NCBI RefSeq assembly: GCF_014200305.1
Contig: NZ_JACHBL010000001.1
Location: 620,001-684,000, forward strand
DNA: 64,000 nucleotides
Origin: Neomicrococcus lactis
GTDB taxonomy: Bacteria > Actinomycetota > Actinomycetes > Actinomycetales > Micrococcaceae
Reading direction: 5' to 3'
Position numbers and translations under genes: made by a program. This document shows, piece after piece, positions 8,501 to 16,038 of this stretch. Under the pieces are notes generated by a model, which saw only the letters and a list, made by a program, of their open reading frames with translations, searched no databases and had not been told where the DNA came from. The stretch's first letter is position 1, and every line of letters starts with the position of its first letter.

Positions 8501-9938
8501 TGAGGCGGACCATATTCTGGCCCAATCGCTTCTGCCAGCCACTGTGCTGGTTTCTTCGATAGATGAAGCTGATCAATCGGCGGTCGACCGTCTTCGCAGT
8601 AACGGAATAGAGATAGAAGATGCTCAGAATGGTAACTCCTCAGAGCTCCCAATTCTAGAAGCTGACGGCTATATTTCTGATCCACTTATTGCAGAAGACC
8701 TGGTGAGAACAAGCAAATATTGGTCGGGTCCCATTGAAGCTGTTGCACCCACGAACTACAGCCAACGTTTCTCTCTGTGGGAACCGCTGTCCGCAAATGC
8801 TGAGCAGGCACACGAAACCGGTCGCGGGATCAGAGCAGTACTGTCTGGAAGCAACTTAACGGGAAACAGATTACGACTTTGGCGGCCCAACTTTGGTTCG
8901 CAACTTGTTCCGGACAACAAGAAGTCCAGAATTGAGGTCTTCAAACCACAGCGCATTGTGATCGCCGGCCATGACTTGAAGTTCGCATCTCAACTCATCA
9001 GTCACCTTGAGATGCAGGGTCATCAGGTGCGGCTGGATGAATGGACTGGACATTCTTCTCACGATGAGCAGAAGAGCAATGAGTTGCTCCAATGGGGACA
9101 AGTGCTGTTCTGTGAATGGTCGCTTGGCAACCTCGAATGGTATGCAGCACGTAGAAAGCCAGGACAACGATTAATAACGCGATTCCACTCGCAAGAGCTT
9201 TTCACGCCACATATGCAACGGCTAGATGCTAGAAGTGTCGACAAGTTCGTATTTGTTGGTGAACTGGTCAAACAGGTAGCTATCCGGCGGTTTAATATTC
9301 CGGAGGAGCGAACTGTCGTGATTCCCAATACGCTTGGCGTCGCTGCCGAGAGCTTCTCAGCTGATGCTTCACGTAGATTTACCCTCGGATTAGTGGGCAT
9401 AGTGCCGCAACAGAAACACCTTGATCGTGCTCTTGATTTGTTATCAAAGCTTCGGACAATTGACGACAGGTTTATGCTGCGAGTCAAGGGGAAGCAGCCC
9501 GAAGACTACCCGTGGATGTCTAACCGGTCAGCCGAAATGGAATATTACGAGGCACAACGTCAACGAATTGCGGGAGAACCTCTCTTGAAGGGTGCTGTGT
9601 TGTTTGATCCTCACGGTAATGACATGGCCGACTGGTACAAGCAAATTGGAGTTGTACTTTCAGTCAGCGACTTCGAATCATTCCACCTCACCATTGCAGA
9701 TGGTGCTGCTACTGCGGCATACCCGGCGTCTCTGGCCTGGCCCGGTGCGAAGCATATTTACCCTAATTCGTGGCTCAGCAATGATATTCACGAAATGGCG
9801 CAGAAGATTCTGAGCGTCACAGGAAACGAAGACGACTATCTGTCTGCGGCTCACAGCGCTCAACGCGTTGCAAGTGAATCGTTTGGCAACAACGTTACTG
9901 TGCGTGCATTGTCTAGTCTTCTCACAGACGACCAGTAG
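5523..9938 (+). CDS. Giant multi-module glycosyltransferase: coiled coil, GT4, CgeB-like and DLKF module
   Basis: A 1471-residue cytoplasmic protein built from at least four parts. Residues about 25-90 form a Gln/Glu/Lys-rich coiled coil, followed by a Pro/Lys linker. Residues about 224-630 are a GT4 enzyme (STGHFNSNGYSTRT, EVRGLWE, AGSVIAYEGLELLV, VGDGAGL, KPLEAFAAGKPVLASN). Residues about 649-970 resemble the CgeB/Glyco_trans_1_2 type (ALISDEFT, FWNKEDP, VMELAACGTPTIS). About 970-1140 is unassigned. Residues about 1143-1471 are a further GT-B-like module beginning IVIAGHDLKF, with FCEWSLGN, LGLVGIVPQQK and SVSDFESFH. It starts at ATG with AGCCAAGGTAG upstream, 32 bases after the ATPase-like gene, so it probably belongs to the same operon. 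It likely performs several transfers in building one polymer; a ruler role for the coiled coil is speculation based on chain-length systems such as WbdD. Confidence 0.85.
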   Translation: MSQEIDDLSLVERATRYAVVQQHGIEDKGQEELQQVVTELHFELERLKQELSQTEDAQSLSASQLAQSQKQLADMQRKMQKQLERATKFKVAYENLKHSPDVRIGRAVVGPMRKIRALASSPAKPELEQQKTPTKFVVAHADTAKSKKTEPIESAVKQRIAEAKRRYVRSGDVSEPLSILEELTDHLTSADKRLLAQIRGTERVMEASLPVPPRQFTPGYIPKKGRILYCAHSTGHFNSNGYSTRTAGLTGALSKISDIVVAARPGYPWDSSTHHPATRNRRFIKNIDGVTHVFNPGPSLKSDPIDVFLHRSADIFVREAIAQRASLIQSASNHLTALPALIAARRLGLPFVYEVRGLWEVTEASTNIDWLDSERYLAAIQLETQVAKEADKVLAITSQLKDELVRRGVSSDRIELLPNASDPFDFVPFPASKALKKKHSISDEDIVVGYAGSVIAYEGLELLVHGFHQALSTAENLKLVVVGDGAGLSKVRDLVSDLGITGNVRFAGRMPASKVPDYVNLMDIVACPRLSNPVTEMVSPIKPLEAFAAGKPVLASNVAPLVDLIGPDQERGQLFEAGDESSLCNALLELAADSELRADKGRSARTWVEANRSWEVTASSLKLIHDELLGLERNDSIIGTIEKSQKSLSEVTIALISDEFTRRSIESECNIVFPEPNTWREELEKQSVDALLIESAWEGNGGAWHRKVGYYDDESFADLTELVDWCRTQKIPTIFWNKEDPVHFQRFKKTAALADHVFTTDENMIPNYFATSTGLTKTYSTLPFWAQPSLHNPLPPAGERTETIAYGGSYYGDRYPDRSRTLSSLLESVSSFGLTIYDRQANYADSPYHYPENLRAFVQGGLSYPEMVDAYKRHPVHINVNSVVDSPTMFSRRVMELAACGTPTISGAGLGVHNIMDGLIPTTSARATVTAIANLWMTNEKERLRDAWKLHRHAYSAHLSEHRLALMLRTAGLEIQTSEVPTYCLKLALLTEREADHILAQSLLPATVLVSSIDEADQSAVDRLRSNGIEIEDAQNGNSSELPILEADGYISDPLIAEDLVRTSKYWSGPIEAVAPTNYSQRFSLWEPLSANAEQAHETGRGIRAVLSGSNLTGNRLRLWRPNFGSQLVPDNKKSRIEVFKPQRIVIAGHDLKFASQLISHLEMQGHQVRLDEWTGHSSHDEQKSNELLQWGQVLFCEWSLGNLEWYAARRKPGQRLITRFHSQELFTPHMQRLDARSVDKFVFVGELVKQVAIRRFNIPEERTVVIPNTLGVAAESFSADASRRFTLGLVGIVPQQKHLDRALDLLSKLRTIDDRFMLRVKGKQPEDYPWMSNRSAEMEYYEAQRQRIAGEPLLKGAVLFDPHGNDMADWYKQIGVVLSVSDFESFHLTIADGAATAAYPASLAWPGAKHIYPNSWLSNDIHEMAQKILSVTGNEDDYLSAAHSAQRVASESFGNNVTVRALSSLLTDDQ

Positions 9939-9970
9939 TAACTTGGGGCTACTTCTACGCATTAAATAGA

Positions 9971-10009
9971 TATTCCTGGTGTGGTCTTTAAAGGACCACA
10001 CCAGGAATA
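9971..10009. terminator. Bidirectional terminator between convergent genes
   Basis: A perfect 16-base inverted repeat (9971-9986 and 9994-10009; TATTCCTGGTGTGGTC and its complement) with a 7-base loop lies between the stop of the giant GT at 9938 and the stop of the minus-strand gene at 10021. The A/T-rich flanks give a short run of U on either strand, so it can serve both genes. Confidence 0.75.
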
Positions 10010-10020
10010 CGTTTAACAGA

Positions 10021-11958
10021 CTAGATCTCTGTCAACATATTTCGGACTTCTTGCACAAATACCGGAAGATCATAATTCTCTGAAACATAATCTTGGCCGC
10101 GTTTTGAAGATCGTTCAAAGTACTCAACATTGCGACCCTCAAGAATTTCATCCCGCATTGAATATATGTCCGCGTGAATGTACTCACTTGGGTAGATATA
10201 TTCAACTCCTGGCCAAGGAAGAAACAGAGCTTGATTTCCGCTGGCGAAAGCCTCTGCCGGTGCAACATGGAAACTCTCGAAATCACTAAGCGACAAAACA
10301 TATCCGTAGTCGCACAGTGACTCGCGGGTATCCACCCACCCACCTACATGTAAGTGCTGTTCCAAGTTATTTCGCTTTATGAAGTCATCACACTCTTCAA
10401 AATAGGCGCGTTCAGCCGGATCGTTATAAACCCACGGAAGCTCCTTGGGCATCTTGCCAAAAACCGTCAATGAATATCTGGAATCTATTCGGACAAGCGA
10501 AGCGAGTAATTCTAGTGCTTTCCGATATCCCTTCCTTGCTGGCAGAATTCCGACAATGGCGAGCCGGAAGACGCGGTCGGGATCTTCGCTAGAGTTATAG
10601 GCGTTTACATCAACAAAGTTCGGGATGACACGCACTTTCTCACGCGGAAAACGGAAGACCCGCATCATGTCCTCGGTCGTCGGGACAGAAACTGAGAAGA
10701 AACTGTCGACTTTGCGATTGTCGATCTTATTTCCAAAGTCCCGGGTAAGTTCAAACAGGTGGAGCCTAACAACTAGCTTTTGGTTCCATCGCTTGTGCGA
10801 CGCATACCAGACAGCGTTTCCAAGCAACCACTCACACCAGACTATTTCGGCCCATCTAAGCAACTCAAGACTGTGCTTTTCATCATGAATGTCGTGACCC
10901 TTCCATTCATCGACACGCACTTGATAGTGCTGCTCCAAGTCAGGCACAGCAGCCAGGATGAACTTGAGATCATTCCCGGCGATCAGAAGGCGCGGCTTGA
11001 TGTCCAATAGAAAATTGGCATAATCGCCAGCCATGATAAAGCGGAAAGTTCCCGCAATTCGTGGCGCAAACTCATAGTTCGCCGTCACGTCGGAGTGCTG
11101 GTTCAAGAAGCGGGAAAGTTGCAGAAATGACTCTTCGCTAATGTCTCCAACATAGTGCTTGTGAAGAGATTCAATAGCGAATTTGAGCGCGACCTGCCCC
11201 CGAATCTTTAGATAGCTGGATCCGATAGAAGACAACAGAGACTCTGCCGTCTGCCATACATTGAGATGGGACTCTAACTCCCGCGCTCCATATTGCTGGG
11301 TTGCAGATTTCGTTTCCGTTATTGCCCGGTTGTAGATGATCGCTGGCTCTTCAACATAACCAATCTTCTCGGTATGTGAGAGCGCATTCAGCAGGAAAAT
11401 TGTGTCTTCGCCCATATGAAGATGTTCGGGCCATCGAATATCCGAATCTAACAAATGAGAACGACGGATAAGCGTTGAATTGGTCGTGCTCTGGTGACGG
11501 ACAATCGATTCAATTTTTTCAACCGCGTCACCGTCGTGGGGGAATGACGGAATTTGATTTGTTTCAAAAGGCAATTTCCCTCGTTCGCTGACGACTAGAG
11601 GTGCCCTCACAACATCCAAATTGAGTTTCTCTGCCACCTCTAGCTGGGACGACAAGGAGCCCGGAATGACTTCGTCGTCGCAATCAAGGAAGAAGATGTA
11701 TTCACCCTGCGCAACACTTGTTCCGACATTTCGGGGTTTTGAAGGGGACCCACTGTTCTCATCCAACTTGATGAGTCGCCAATTGCGATGCTTACGACAG
11801 ACATTTGATAGAACTTCCGCAGTTCTGTCCGTAGAAGCATCGTCTACGAATATCACTTCGAATTCGTTGGGATCGAGCTCGAGTTTTTCGAGCGAGCGAA
11901 TAGACGCGCCGACTTTTCCCTCGGCATTGCATGCGGGAACGATGATACTAAGTTTCAT
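10021..11958 (-). CDS. Fused family 2 glycosyltransferase and DLKF-type GT module
   Basis: A 645-residue two-domain enzyme. Residues 1 to about 230 are a GT-A family 2 glycosyltransferase: SIIVPACNAE at the start, the EVIFVDDAS donor-site acid, and FLDCDDEV as the DxD-like metal site. Residues about 230-315 are helical. Residues about 321-645 are the recurrent module starting LLIAGNDLKF, with DEWKGHDIHDE, CEWLLGN, LAIVGILPARKGY and SLSDFESFHVAPAEAF, seen also at 5523-9938, 39539-41743 and 49722-51539. The gene follows the 938-residue protein on the minus strand after 15 bases, so the two form an operon. It probably adds two different sugars, or one sugar plus a recognition module, to a surface glycan; the substrates are unknown. 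Confidence 0.85.
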   Translation of the reverse strand: MKLSIIVPACNAEGKVGASIRSLEKLELDPNEFEVIFVDDASTDRTAEVLSNVCRKHRNWRLIKLDENSGSPSKPRNVGTSVAQGEYIFFLDCDDEVIPGSLSSQLEVAEKLNLDVVRAPLVVSERGKLPFETNQIPSFPHDGDAVEKIESIVRHQSTTNSTLIRRSHLLDSDIRWPEHLHMGEDTIFLLNALSHTEKIGYVEEPAIIYNRAITETKSATQQYGARELESHLNVWQTAESLLSSIGSSYLKIRGQVALKFAIESLHKHYVGDISEESFLQLSRFLNQHSDVTANYEFAPRIAGTFRFIMAGDYANFLLDIKPRLLIAGNDLKFILAAVPDLEQHYQVRVDEWKGHDIHDEKHSLELLRWAEIVWCEWLLGNAVWYASHKRWNQKLVVRLHLFELTRDFGNKIDNRKVDSFFSVSVPTTEDMMRVFRFPREKVRVIPNFVDVNAYNSSEDPDRVFRLAIVGILPARKGYRKALELLASLVRIDSRYSLTVFGKMPKELPWVYNDPAERAYFEECDDFIKRNNLEQHLHVGGWVDTRESLCDYGYVLSLSDFESFHVAPAEAFASGNQALFLPWPGVEYIYPSEYIHADIYSMRDEILEGRNVEYFERSSKRGQDYVSENYDLPVFVQEVRNMLTEI

Positions 11959-11973
11959 TTATGCGCCTACTCC

Positions 11974-14790
11974 TTAGACAAGATAGAAGCTGCCACGAAT
12001 CTCAGTACCTGCGTTGAGTATCGCAGTTCCGAGATACCAATTTGGGGCGACGATATTTGCCACCGCAGCACGGGTTTCAAACTGATATTTCTTTGTGGCA
12101 CCGTGAATGATCGGGCCATCAACGTAACTTAGATGCAGCGACGCTTTTCTAAGCACTTCCTTATCAGGGAAGTCATGCAGGCTGACCAACGCGAAGTTAG
12201 ACGTCCCGAGCACGGATTCAGGCCGTACCGTCTGTTTTCGCCACAATGAACGAGAAACGACTAAGGTCCCAAGTTTGTTGTATTTCGTGTAAAAGTGACG
12301 AACTTCGGAATCTGGCACGTCGTCGACTAGGACTAGAACCAACTTGCTCGCAACATCTGAGTAATATCTGAAGCGAGTGATAAGTGATCGTATTTCGTCT
12401 TCCGTCGATACCAGGCTTACGAGCGCGATTTGATCGTCTTCTGGTTCATAGACAAAACCTATTTCATCGAGAATCTGCTTGAATCTTTTCGTGTAAGTGT
12501 GCTCACTGAGAACGTGGTGAAGATTTTCGTCTCGAATGCGTTCGACATCCTGATCTTTCAATTCGCTAAGCACACTAGAGTCGTCGCGAACAGTAATTAC
12601 GTTGTCACCGAAGAACTTCTCAATGCCCTCTGCATAGTTGGATATGACAAGTGTGTTGCTAGACATCAACTCGAAGACTCGTCGAGCAAACATAGTTGTG
12701 GATTCGGTCACCGTATTGATGTTTAGGCCGAAGACGCTCGATTTGTATACCCGAGCTAATTCAGTATGTGAAATCGCCGGTTTTGTGTACTTGGTGAAGC
12801 GCTCAGGGAATAGGTGATGTTCATCTGTTGTGCCAAAGTACCTATCGAATATTTCAAGATTCAGACCCGAGTCCAATATCGAATCGAAAATCGCTTCCAT
12901 ATCTGCGCTTCGTTCAACGTGATTTGCATACCAGCTTCCGGCGAAGATTACATCGCTTGAGCGAACACCGTCTGAAATTGGATTGAATAGACGCGGCTGA
13001 GTAGCAAAAGAAAGCGCCGACACATTCTTGAAATTATGTTCCGACTTATACCGTTCTACACAGTCAGCGTCGGTTGTGAACGCAAAATCGAATTTTGAAG
13101 CAGTGTCTACGAAGTTATGTACTTTGTCATCGAAATGAGAAGGGTCCTCTTTGTTCCAGAAAACTGTGGGAATTCCTTTGTCCTTGCAGTACTCAAGAAT
13201 CTTGAGCAGCTCGGTCCGATTTTCCTTGTCAAAATTGATGCTTGAGTAGATCTGACCTTTCCAAGGCCGCGTTTCAGAATCCACGCCCGACCAGGCCGAT
13301 TCACAAAAGAACAAGTCGGGCTTTTCATTCTCAAAAGTTTCAAGCCACGTTTTCGGCTCCAGAATGATTGGCCGGAACTCGTACTTGAAGCTGTTATATG
13401 TGAATTCGTCACAAATAAGCGCAACTTTGAGTTCGTGCGCACGTTTCGGCTGTGACTTCGCTACTTTCCGTGCACGCGAAGTGCTCACTTTTGAAGCGTT
13501 CGACTTAGGCTTTGAAACGTTCGATCGTTTTGCTCTATGGCTGATGGACAATCTGTTGCGCAAACGAATTGTCAGAGGTTTAGCGGCCCATGTTTGAAAG
13601 CCTAACCGTACTTTGACGCACCCTTGAGGCGTTGTAAGTTCGTATTTGTATGTCTTCGGCTCAGTTGCGTCAACATATATATAGTCACCGACCCTGTCGC
13701 TGCGCTTAATAGGCGCTTCACCGGGGATGATGGCCCCATCAGCGCTGAGAAATTCAATGCGAACAAGGGCGCTCTTCAGCCGCCAAGAGTCGTGGGTTCC
13801 TTCGATGTTCAGGCCAAAGCGGAGATCATTGTTTTCAACCGGGACGGTCACCCACCGCGGCTTGCTGGTGAGCGGCAAGTATGAGTCCTGGCCGAGAGAT
13901 GGCGCCAGCTTGTAGATCGAATCCGTTGGAACGGAGGCATCCTCAGTCGTTTCTAAATTGAGATATTTCTCGTTGAGTAGGCGAATGCCAATCTTGCTAG
14001 AAATGGTGACGGCACTTTTGTTCCAGCTCGATACGCCAGCTCGTACAAAGGCGGTGCGTGGTGGCGTTGTAAATGTGACTAAGTTTATTGCAGGTCGCGC
14101 GGCATCAACATAACGAAAATATCCGAATTTTCCGCTGGATAGCTGCCCTGGAACGGCAAGTGGCAAATGATCTGCGTCAAAGAAATTGAGCCAAACCACG
14201 GCTGTCTTTTCACGAAAATCACTCTGAACCTTCAGCGACTGAATTGAAAGTTCGATGTCAGCATCGGCCGGCGCTTGGAAGCTTGCCCACATAGGTAATT
14301 CGTCAAGAATTACCTCATCTTCAGCGCGAGGGGTAGATAGCTCGATTTCGCCAGTATTGTGAACGCCGTCCACTGGCTGTTCGATAAATTTGGAAAGCGA
14401 CAGGTGGTTCGTGACTTTAACTAGGCACCCTTCGCGACCCCACTTTTGGAAGCCGATTTTGATCGTTACAGCATTTGGAGGTGTCGAAAATCGGAATTTC
14501 CTTTCGGAAGCTTCTGTATCGTCAATATAGAGAAAATCCTCATGAATGCCGCTGTAGAACCCGCCACCTGATCTAATTCGCTTTCTTGAGCTGTCAAAGA
14601 ACTCAAAAAGTACTAACGCGACCTTTTCTGACAATTTGTGCAACTTAGGGGAAATGTCTGCAGAGAAGGATAATAAGTACTCAGACGAGCCGTCGACTGC
14701 GAATTCAGCACATAAGGGATCTTCATCGACTACTAGCCATGCATCCCCAGGTTCACTTGGCCTTATCGGCGAAACGGCTATTTGTGCCAC
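11974..14790 (-). CDS. Large protein: three repeated N-terminal domains plus CgeB-like glycosyltransferase module
   Basis: A 938-residue protein from a GTG start with GGAGAG eight bases upstream. Residues about 20-135, 165-273 and 308-418 are three copies of a domain I do not recognise, beta-rich by eye, sharing (Y/F)-(I/V)-D-A/D, then TTP or STP, then (R/K)xGFQxW or a variant. A basic Ser/Lys/Arg linker (419-453) follows. Residues about 453-760 match the middle module of the 1471-residue protein (VALICDEFT, CESAWSG, FWNKEDPSHF, RRVFELMSSNTLVISN) and resemble CgeB-type GT-B enzymes. The last 170 residues are unassigned. No signal peptide, so cytoplasmic. The triplicated part could bind carbohydrate or protein; this is inference. 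Base composition here is AT-richer than in the core genes. Confidence 0.78.
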   Translation of the reverse strand: MAQIAVSPIRPSEPGDAWLVVDEDPLCAEFAVDGSSEYLLSFSADISPKLHKLSEKVALVLFEFFDSSRKRIRSGGGFYSGIHEDFLYIDDTEASERKFRFSTPPNAVTIKIGFQKWGREGCLVKVTNHLSLSKFIEQPVDGVHNTGEIELSTPRAEDEVILDELPMWASFQAPADADIELSIQSLKVQSDFREKTAVVWLNFFDADHLPLAVPGQLSSGKFGYFRYVDAARPAINLVTFTTPPRTAFVRAGVSSWNKSAVTISSKIGIRLLNEKYLNLETTEDASVPTDSIYKLAPSLGQDSYLPLTSKPRWVTVPVENNDLRFGLNIEGTHDSWRLKSALVRIEFLSADGAIIPGEAPIKRSDRVGDYIYVDATEPKTYKYELTTPQGCVKVRLGFQTWAAKPLTIRLRNRLSISHRAKRSNVSKPKSNASKVSTSRARKVAKSQPKRAHELKVALICDEFTYNSFKYEFRPIILEPKTWLETFENEKPDLFFCESAWSGVDSETRPWKGQIYSSINFDKENRTELLKILEYCKDKGIPTVFWNKEDPSHFDDKVHNFVDTASKFDFAFTTDADCVERYKSEHNFKNVSALSFATQPRLFNPISDGVRSSDVIFAGSWYANHVERSADMEAIFDSILDSGLNLEIFDRYFGTTDEHHLFPERFTKYTKPAISHTELARVYKSSVFGLNINTVTESTTMFARRVFELMSSNTLVISNYAEGIEKFFGDNVITVRDDSSVLSELKDQDVERIRDENLHHVLSEHTYTKRFKQILDEIGFVYEPEDDQIALVSLVSTEDEIRSLITRFRYYSDVASKLVLVLVDDVPDSEVRHFYTKYNKLGTLVVSRSLWRKQTVRPESVLGTSNFALVSLHDFPDKEVLRKASLHLSYVDGPIIHGATKKYQFETRAAVANIVAPNWYLGTAILNAGTEIRGSFYLV

Positions 14791-14965
14791 TTTTGACTCT
14801 CCACATCCGTAGAATCAACAAACAAGATCTTGCTGGCACCAAACCCGTACAGATGAGACGATTGATACCAACTGTTCTCAAGCAGTTCTTCGACTTAGTC
14901 TTCGTTTGGTTAACTTCCTGCAGAAGTTTATGCCGAAATAAAAAGAACGAATGAAAACGTTTGTC

Positions 14966-14995
14966 TTGACTTTACGTGAATGGCTGTGCTGCTAT
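14966..14995 (+). promoter_or_regulatory. Sigma-70-type promoter of the FkbM gene
   Basis: TTGACT (14966-14971), an 18-base spacer and TGCTAT (14990-14995) lie just before the FkbM methyltransferase. The expected transcript start near 15002 leaves a short leader containing AGGGGAAAA and fits the GTG start at 15024 better than the upstream TTG. Confidence 0.55.
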
Positions 14996-15023
14996 TCGCT
15001 AGAAATTGGCCTTAGGGGAAAAA

Positions 15024-15884
15024 GTGACATTGAATAAGTCTTCTGTCGAAGGACTTGGGGAGATAAATCAAGATCTCACCAAGCTTGAACTTAATAGCCT
15101 GCACAATCGTAAAGTCACCATCTACGGTGTCTCCGACGACCACATCACAAAGACAATTCAAGAATCAAACACGTTTTATGAGTGGTTCCTGCTTACCGCG
15201 CTCCAACCATTTGTCAGCGCTGGAGGACTCGTTGTTGATGTCGGAGCAAATATTGGAAATCATTCGATTTATTTCGCTGCTTCAAAAGGCGCGAAAGTAG
15301 TCGCTTTTGAGCCTCAGCCTCAGATTGCCAGAATTCTCCAGCGAAATATCGAAGTGAACTTCCTGGACAACCTCGTAGAGATTCGTCGGTGTGCGCTAGG
15401 TGAAGCTCGGGCGGTCGCACATGGTCAACTTTCGAAAGGGAACTTCGGAGCGACCAAAATGATTCTTGGAGAGGGGGACATTCAGGTTTCAACCCTTGAC
15501 GACGAGAATTTCAACGATCGTGTTCGAATACTCAAAGTTGATGCTGAAGGAATGGACCTAGCCGTCCTAAGGGGAGGGGAATCGCTAATTGAACGAGATC
15601 GCCCAGTAATCTCATGCGAAGTTTCTAGCGCAAGCGATCTCTCGGAACTGACTAAGTGGGTGGGGGAGGTCGGCTACACTTTTGCGGGAAAGTACAACGC
15701 AACACCTACTTTTTTGCTTCTACCTTTTCGTTCAGCCACGGAAATCGCGGCATATAACCGATATGTCAGCACCAGTATGGTGAACAGTAACTTGATGGCA
15801 AGAGATCAGGCCTACCGAATTAACGTTCTTGCAAGCCGTGTTTCGGCTTTGGAAGAGCGGATCAAGCAACTGGAAAATCGGTGA
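15024..15884 (+). CDS. FkbM family SAM-dependent methyltransferase
   Basis: A 286-residue class I methyltransferase of the FkbM family, which methylates hydroxyl groups of sugars and polyketides. The SAM site is seen as VVDVGANIGNHSIYF, followed by VVAFEPQPQ, then LKVDAEGMDLAVLRG, the family hallmark. A C-terminal extension of about 60 residues ends in a short helix likely to form a coiled coil (ASRVSALEERIKQLEN). The GTG at 15024 is preferred because of the AGGGGAAAA upstream and the predicted promoter; the TTG at 15006 would leave almost no leader. In this setting it probably O-methylates a residue of the surface polysaccharide. Methyl caps can end chain growth in ABC-exported glycans, but a capping role here is inference. 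Confidence 0.85.
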   Translation: MTLNKSSVEGLGEINQDLTKLELNSLHNRKVTIYGVSDDHITKTIQESNTFYEWFLLTALQPFVSAGGLVVDVGANIGNHSIYFAASKGAKVVAFEPQPQIARILQRNIEVNFLDNLVEIRRCALGEARAVAHGQLSKGNFGATKMILGEGDIQVSTLDDENFNDRVRILKVDAEGMDLAVLRGGESLIERDRPVISCEVSSASDLSELTKWVGEVGYTFAGKYNATPTFLLLPFRSATEIAAYNRYVSTSMVNSNLMARDQAYRINVLASRVSALEERIKQLENR

Positions 15885-15956
15885 TTGTTTTTGGTGCGTC
15901 TGGAGAGTGATTCATCTTCGAAACGCTCCCTTATCTTGGCCAACTTGGTTCGAGGA

Positions 15957-15988
15957 TTGACCGCGAATAAACTTTTAGATTTATCGCG
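15957..15988 (+). promoter_or_regulatory. Possible promoter overlapping an imperfect palindrome
   Basis: TTGACC (15957-15962), a 17-base spacer and TTTATC (15980-15985) make a plausible promoter about 50 bases before the hydrolase/DUF6270 gene. The spacer and -10 region lie inside an imperfect palindrome, CGCGA-TAAA at 15962-15971 and TTTATCGCG at 15980-15988, which could be an operator. Both calls are by eye. Confidence 0.4.
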
Positions 15989-16038
15989 AGAAAATTCACA
16001 GTTCGCAACCAAATTGAGTAAGGAAGTAACTTGTCTTC

